This document shows, piece by piece, positions 61,301 to 64,000 of a stretch of 64,000 bases of DNA. Every line of letters begins with the position of its first letter. Within the stretch, counting starts at the first letter, position 1. Both the position numbers and the translations under genes were made by a program. The notes beneath the pieces were generated by a model. It had not been told where the DNA came from. It worked only from the letters and a program-made list of their open reading frames with translations, and did not search any database. Source of the DNA: Brachypodius melanocephalos (taxonomy: Eukaryota; Chordata; Aves; Passeriformes; Pycnonotidae); assembly GCA_013398615.1 (NCBI GenBank), contig VZSR01003210.1:797440-861439 (forward strand), in the 5' to 3' direction.

Positions 61301-63994
61301 TTCAACAAATGAGAGGGGGAAAAAACCCTTCATGGTGAAGGGAAAAAATTACCAATTATGAGTCCAACTTCACAGCGCTGGTCATCATATCCACAAGTCA
61401 TCATGGTTCCCACCGTGTCATTGACCAGTGCCAAAACATCAACATCTATGTCCTAATAGCATAAAGATGAGTGATTAACAGGGAAAAAAGCCCAGAAAGC
61501 CTCCTGTGTGATAAAGCACTGGCATGCAGACATACTCCTTGCGTTGCACTTTGAAGGTCGCATTCAGGAAAACTCCTCAGTTGAAAGACACTACTTCCTT
61601 TTACAACACTCTTCCCACAACCCTGTAAGGTCACAAATATCTCTGAATTCTCGAGTGTTTCACCAGCCTCTTTGCTTGAAGGATTTGTTTTTCCCCAATC
61701 CCACTTCATTTGCCAGAAAAGTGACGCGTTATTGGTGTGAATGATGTGATACTGTGCTTACAGGCAGTGTGAAAAGGATAACATCCTACCACCTGAGCAG
61801 AGCCCAGAAAACACACATAAATGCAGCTATGGGTGTGCAGCAATACCACACACAAGTAGAAAGTCCTTCCATCGAGGCTGTGCAGTTTTCCTTTCACACT
61901 TATCAAAGGATTGTTGTAACTCAGATGCCAACGCCAGGAGGAGGACACACTTCACCCACAAGCTTCAGATCCTTTGTTACTAATAACCACAAGACTGATG
62001 CAGAAAAATAACTGAACCAAAATCAAGGCTGGATTTTTACCACGTGAGAAAACAGAATTTTCTCTTTCCTACCAAGTCATCAATATATGGAGAGATGCCT
62101 TATATTTCTTAGCTGAGGCTACCAATAGCACCAAACATGAAAAGCAAGGCTTTCCAAGATACTAAAACACAGTGTTATTCAAAGGCCATATGCTAGTTCA
62201 AGGGCAGATTTAATCACATTTTACTGCTGACCTTAAAAATTGCAATCAATGGCTCTACCCTACAGACTGAAGTGGACAGGCAAGCCCTGGCAGAGTTAGG
62301 TGTGCCTATTTGGGATGACAACCCAAACCCAACCTCTACCAACCTTCATCCCACAAGCCAGGCTGTAAAACACAGTGTGTGAAATTATGGAGTGTTTTAT
62401 ATCTCACCCAGTAGTTTCACAAGAGATTCCCTTGGGCTGAGACAGTGGGGCCACAGTGGTGAGCTGCCACAGCCAGCCTGGGTTATCAGCGTGCAGCTGC
62501 CCTTGCTGTTGCTGGGGCAGTCTGAGGCTCAGATCTACCAGATCCACAAGCATCTTGCTACTGACCATCCCTGAAGGATGTCTGACAACTCTCAAAAGAA
62601 CCCACACACCAAGAGCTGATTTCCCAGGAGGATGATCTGAGGCCACTCAGGTTCAGCTCCTGCAGGTACAAGACTTGCCTTGTGCTTCTGGAGGGCCCTG
62701 CGCAGAGCGCTGGCCACGTCTGTGTCCTGAACGCCTCGGACCCTGAAGTGCTTTGTCCACGCAAGAAGAACCCCCTGAAAAGTAACAGCACGGTGACCCA
62801 AAAGCACACAAAGTTTAGCACACAAACCACAGAGCCAGTCAAGACTAAAGTGTGTGGAGAAGTCCACTATGTCTCTCCACACATTAAAACTGAGCCAAAA
62901 TAAGTCAGAGCAGAACATCTTACCTTGACGTGCCCATCACTACCAAAAAGGTACAGTCATAAAGTCCCAATTCTATAAAAGTTTCTCCCTGTGCTTCATT
63001 TAAAGCACATGTGGCTTTTCTATGCTGATGAGTCATTAAGTAAATTAAAAAGTTAAAAATAAAAAAAAATAAAATTAAAAATGTAAAAAATTTAGATTAA
63101 AAAAATAAAAATTAAGCAAATTTTTTAAATTAAGCAAAATTATGCTCATCACATCATTAAGCAAAAAGCATTTGCAGGACTAGAACTCAAAGCACAGACG
63201 AGAATGAGAGAACACAAAATAATTGCAACCAACCCTTCATTTTCCCAAGAGGTATCTCAAGCACCTCAGCTACAGGTATTTCCTATTCAGAATCAACTGT
63301 AAATAAAAAAGTCAGTGAGAGCAATTAAAAAAATAAAGATGCTTCAAGACACAAAAGTACATGTCTATTTTTAACAGTGTTCATACAGGGGAACATGGTT
63401 CCTGTGGAATTGGGTACTGATAAAGCAGTAGAATAGCTTTAGCTTAAAGATCATGCTGCCTTGAGATGAAAATGAATAGCTAAATGGTAGTCAAGTCTAG
63501 TTAAATGCTAAAAGTCACCCATGCCTTCTTTAGAGAGCTATGGAAACATTACCCCACATAAAAGCCACAGGGTAACACCCAACAGCTTCTCCAGATTCTG
63601 CAAGGAGCTCAGCTTGACGAGAGTATTTCTTTATGCATCTTACCTCTTCCAATTTGGTCTGTTTGCATGGGAAAGAAAACGTAAAGCCAAGAGGCAACTT
63701 CTTATGCTTCAGGTTTCTGGTCTCCATGAAGTCTGACAGACAGTCAGCGATGTAATCGAAGAGCTGCACAAAAAGAGAGGACAGATGGGCTGTGTTCCCT
63801 AGACAGGTGCCCCAGCACAGCCCCAGCACAGTAGCAGTGCCCTACCTCAGCTCCGTTCCCCTGTGTGACCTCCTTGGGTGTGGGGTAGGACTTGCTCTCC
63901 AGCTGGCTGCTCTGCTTCCCGTCAGCAAACACCTTCACCAGGTGGGCACGAAACTGGGAGCCCCCCAGGTCAACAGCAAGGAAGTCACCCATCT
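52200..63994 (-). CDS. HKDC1: Hexokinase domain-containing protein 1 (HKDC1), exons 3-18, 5' end outside window
   Basis: HKDC1 is the fifth vertebrate hexokinase, a two-domain protein of low glucose-phosphorylating activity that can sit on mitochondria. Sixteen exons are present: 63994-63846, 63763-63644, 62774-62679, 61452-61353, 60725-60542, 60232-60077, 59306-59073, 57920-57616, 57346-57198, 57109-56990, 55790-55695, 55600-55501, 54922-54739, 54038-53883, 53186-52953, 52344-52200. Together they give 2528 coding bases including TAG, with lengths and phases identical to HK1. Identity rests on HKDC1-type stretches such as LKHKKLPLGFTFSFPCKQTK, TKHFRVRGVQDTDV and SANLCAAALAAILTRLRENK, and on its place upstream of HK1. 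Exons 1-2 must lie beyond 64000. One donor, after exon 5, is GC. If exons 1-2 have the usual size the protein is 917 residues. Residue numbers below assume that. Confidence 0.95.
52953..53186 (-). CDS. HKDC1: HKDC1 exon 17
   Basis: This 234-base exon encodes SDRLALLQVRRVLQQLGLDS, then VKEVCGVVSTRAARLCGAGL and TVGVDGTLYKLHP. Donor GTGAGT. It is more G+C-rich than neighbouring exons 14-16. Confidence 0.95.
53883..54038 (-). CDS. HKDC1: HKDC1 exon 16
   Basis: This 156-base exon encodes YEKMTSGMYLGEIVRQILID, then LTKQGLLFRGHISE and LSQIE. YEKM keeps the glutamate at 742. Donor GTAAAG. Confidence 0.95.
54739..54922 (-). CDS. HKDC1: HKDC1 exon 15: C-half EWGAFGD
   Basis: This 184-base exon encodes GTGSNVCYMEDMKNIEIVEG and CINTEWGAFGDNGCIDHIRT, with the glutamate at the 708 position. 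It ends GSLNPGKQ plus two bases. Donor GTAAAC. Confidence 0.95.
55036..55074 (+). mobile_element. CR1 3'-terminal fragment in HKDC1 intron 14
   Basis: GAGGTCCATTCCAACACAGG followed by CCATTCTATGATTCTATG is the CR1 3' end with its characteristic ATTCTATG octamer repeats. Only about 40 bp is recognisable. Confidence 0.75.
55501..55600 (-). CDS. HKDC1: HKDC1 exon 14: catalytic Asp
   Basis: This 100-base exon reads EFDLDIVAVVNDTVGTMMTC then GYEDPNCEIGLIA. The Asp at the 657 position is present, so the C-half looks catalytically competent. Donor GTACAG. Confidence 0.95.
55695..55790 (-). CDS. HKDC1: HKDC1 exon 13
   Basis: This 96-base exon encodes GTLVGWTKGFKATDCEGEDV, then MLREAIRRRN. GTLVGWTKGFKA is HKDC1-like where HK1 has GILLNW. 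Donor GTGAGC. The next intron is 94 bp. Confidence 0.95.
55791..56989 (-). other. HKDC1 intron 12
   Basis: This 1.2-kb intron contains no recognised gene, mobile element or tandem repeat. Confidence 0.8.
56990..57109 (-). CDS. HKDC1: HKDC1 exon 12: C-half FTFSFP
   Basis: This 120-base exon begins LFDHIVQCIAEFLEYMGIKG and carries LPLGFTFSFPCRQASIDK, with the serine at the 603 position. Donor GTAAGC, phase 0. Confidence 0.95.
57198..57346 (-). CDS. HKDC1: HKDC1 exon 11: C-half phosphate loop 1
   Basis: This 149-base exon encodes KGKFLALDLGGTNFRVLLVK and KIFAIPLEIMQGTGEE. The active-type loop D-L-G-G-T-N is intact. Donor GTAATC. The intron to exon 12 is 88 bp. Confidence 0.95.
57616..57920 (-). 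CDS. HKDC1: HKDC1 exon 10: inter-domain helix
   Basis: This 305-base, very G+C-rich exon starts YAKRLHRAVRRLVPTCDV. It then has RFLQSQGGSGRGAAVVTAVA, where HK1 has LLSESGSGKGAAMV. It ends VKMLPTYVCGTPDGT, the HKDC1-type VKMLPTYV. Donor GTGAAG. Confidence 0.95.
58025..58671 (+). mobile_element. Probable solo LTR of an endogenous retrovirus in HKDC1 intron 9
   Basis: A 647-bp segment begins TG, ends CA, and is flanked on both sides by the same 6 bases, GGGGAA (58019-58024 and 58672-58677). Its base composition (C/T-rich, with a segment resembling GTGCTGCGCTCTTTGGGGCAG) differs from the surrounding intron and resembles, from memory, passerine endogenous-retrovirus LTRs. No gag, pol or env coding sequence is present, so it is a solo LTR, antisense to HKDC1. 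Family assignment needs a repeat library. Confidence 0.65.
58741..58776. repeat. 12-bp tandem repeat beside the LTR
   Basis: GAAAGGCAGGCG occurs about three times in tandem, followed by CAGACA-type degenerate copies to about 58792, just right of the LTR in HKDC1 intron 9. Confidence 0.85.
59073..59306 (-). CDS. HKDC1: HKDC1 exon 9
   Basis: This 234-base exon contains YKEGLSNTKEILTDLNLF, then DCVAVQHVCTIVSFRSANLC and AAALAAILTRLRENKKLL, which are HKDC1-type. It ends TTVGIDGGLYKTHP. The position equivalent to HK1 S415 is glycine. Donor GTGAGT. Confidence 0.95.
60077..60232 (-). CDS. HKDC1: HKDC1 exon 8
   Basis: This 156-base exon reads FEKMISSLYLGELVRLILLK and ends HVSAMEK. FEKM keeps the glutamate at 294. 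The usual SG after FEKM-hydrophobic is SS here. Donor GTAAGA. Confidence 0.95.
60542..60725 (-). CDS. HKDC1: HKDC1 exon 7: N-half EWGAFGD
   Basis: This 184-base exon carries GTGTNACYMEEMRHIDLVEG and CINTEWGAFGDDGALDD, with the glutamate at the 260 position. It ends GSLNPGKQ plus two bases; donor GTAAGT. Confidence 0.95.
61353..61452 (-). CDS. HKDC1: HKDC1 exon 6: N-half NDTVGTMM
   Basis: This 100-base exon begins DIDVLALVNDTVGTMMTCGY and ends with GLIIG split in phase 1. The Asp at the 209 position is present. Donor GTAATT, acceptor TTAG. Confidence 0.95.
61453..62678 (-). other. HKDC1 intron 5 (GC-AG)
   Basis: This 1.2-kb intron begins GCAAGT and ends ATTAG. It contains no recognised gene or repeat. 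Its splice borders are fixed by the exon lengths shared with HK1. Confidence 0.85.
62679..62774 (-). CDS. HKDC1: HKDC1 exon 5, followed by a GC splice donor
   Basis: This 96-base exon begins GVLLAWTKHFRVRGVQDTDV and ends ALQKHK. Its length equals HK1 exon 5 exactly. The sense strand after the last codon is AAG|GCAAGT, so the donor is GC and not GT, with otherwise ideal consensus as known for GC-AG introns. The acceptor side is a normal TTTTCAG. Confidence 0.93.
63037..63140. repeat. A/T-rich low-complexity tract
   Basis: Alternating poly(A), TAAA and AATT runs fill about 100 bp of HKDC1 intron 4. There is no element signature. Confidence 0.85.
63644..63763 (-). CDS. HKDC1: HKDC1 exon 4: N-half FTFSFP
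   Basis: This 120-base exon begins LFDYIADCLSDFMET and carries LPLGFTFSFPCKQTKLEE, with the glucose-contact serine at the 155 position. Phase 0 at both ends, donor GTAAGA. Confidence 0.95.
63846..63994 (-). CDS. HKDC1: HKDC1 exon 3: N-half phosphate loop 1
   Basis: This 149-base exon is complete, and six bases of its acceptor intron remain in the window. It encodes MGDFLAVDLGGSQFRAHLVK and ends QGNGAE in phase 0 with donor GTAGGG. The loop reads GGSQFR, while the C-half keeps GGTNFR. The intron to exon 4 is only 82 bp. Confidence 0.93.
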
Positions 63995-64000
63995 CTGCAA

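Noticed and set aside
1..64000. CRISPR arrays, operons, tRNA or rRNA genes
   Set aside because: The sequence is vertebrate genomic DNA; no spaced repeat array or tRNA/rRNA signature was found on either strand.

Overview
The window is vertebrate nuclear DNA, almost certainly from a bird. It carries intron-split hexokinase genes, a 5'-truncated CR1 retrotransposon with the typical avian 3' end (37403-38005), a second CR1 tail in an intron, and a probable solo LTR of avian endogenous-retrovirus type. It has few recognisable repeats, as bird genomes do. The LTR looks passerine-like to me, but that is an impression from memory.

Both recognisable genes lie on the minus strand in a head-to-tail tandem, the vertebrate HKDC1-HK1 order. 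HKDC1 (upstream, high coordinates) enters at the right edge: exons 3-18 are present at 63994-52200 and exons 1-2 lie beyond the window. HK1 is complete, with 18 coding exons from the ATG at 37079 to the TGA at 4109. Its exon lengths sum to 2754 bases (917 codons plus stop), the length of human HK1. HKDC1 exons 3-18 have exactly the same 16 coding lengths and intron phases as HK1 exons 3-18. Within each gene exons 3-9 mirror exons 11-17 (149, 120, 96, 100, 184, 156, 234), the mark of the ancient fusion that produced 100-kDa hexokinases. Using human HK1 numbering, the glucose-site residues (S155/S603, D209/D657, E260/E708, E294/E742) and the glucose-6-phosphate phosphate-site residues (S88, T232, S415, T536, T680, S897) are all present in HK1.

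Layout: 1-1110, downstream flank of HK1 with a possible opposing 3' end; about 1110-4108, HK1 3'UTR; 4109-37079, HK1 coding exons and introns; 37080-37400, CpG-rich HK1 promoter and 5'UTR with CAG/GAG and pentamer repeats; 37403-38005, CR1; 38010-51200, intergenic DNA with no recognised gene; about 51210-52199, HKDC1 3'UTR; 52200-63994, HKDC1 exons 18 to 3. There are two assembly gaps: 100 N in HK1 intron 9 inside a minisatellite, and 10 N inside a poly(A) run in HK1 intron 1.

Both products phosphorylate glucose to glucose-6-phosphate, the first step of glycolysis. HK1 carries the hydrophobic N-terminal peptide that docks it on the mitochondrial outer membrane. I found no evidence of an undescribed multi-gene system. 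The most unusual points are a GC-AG splice donor in HKDC1 intron 5, an HK1 5' leader that stays open in frame through (CAG)7(GAG)8 into the CR1, a perfect 17-bp intronic hairpin, a probable poly(A)-tailed retrocopy, and a solo LTR with a 6-bp target duplication in HKDC1 intron 9.
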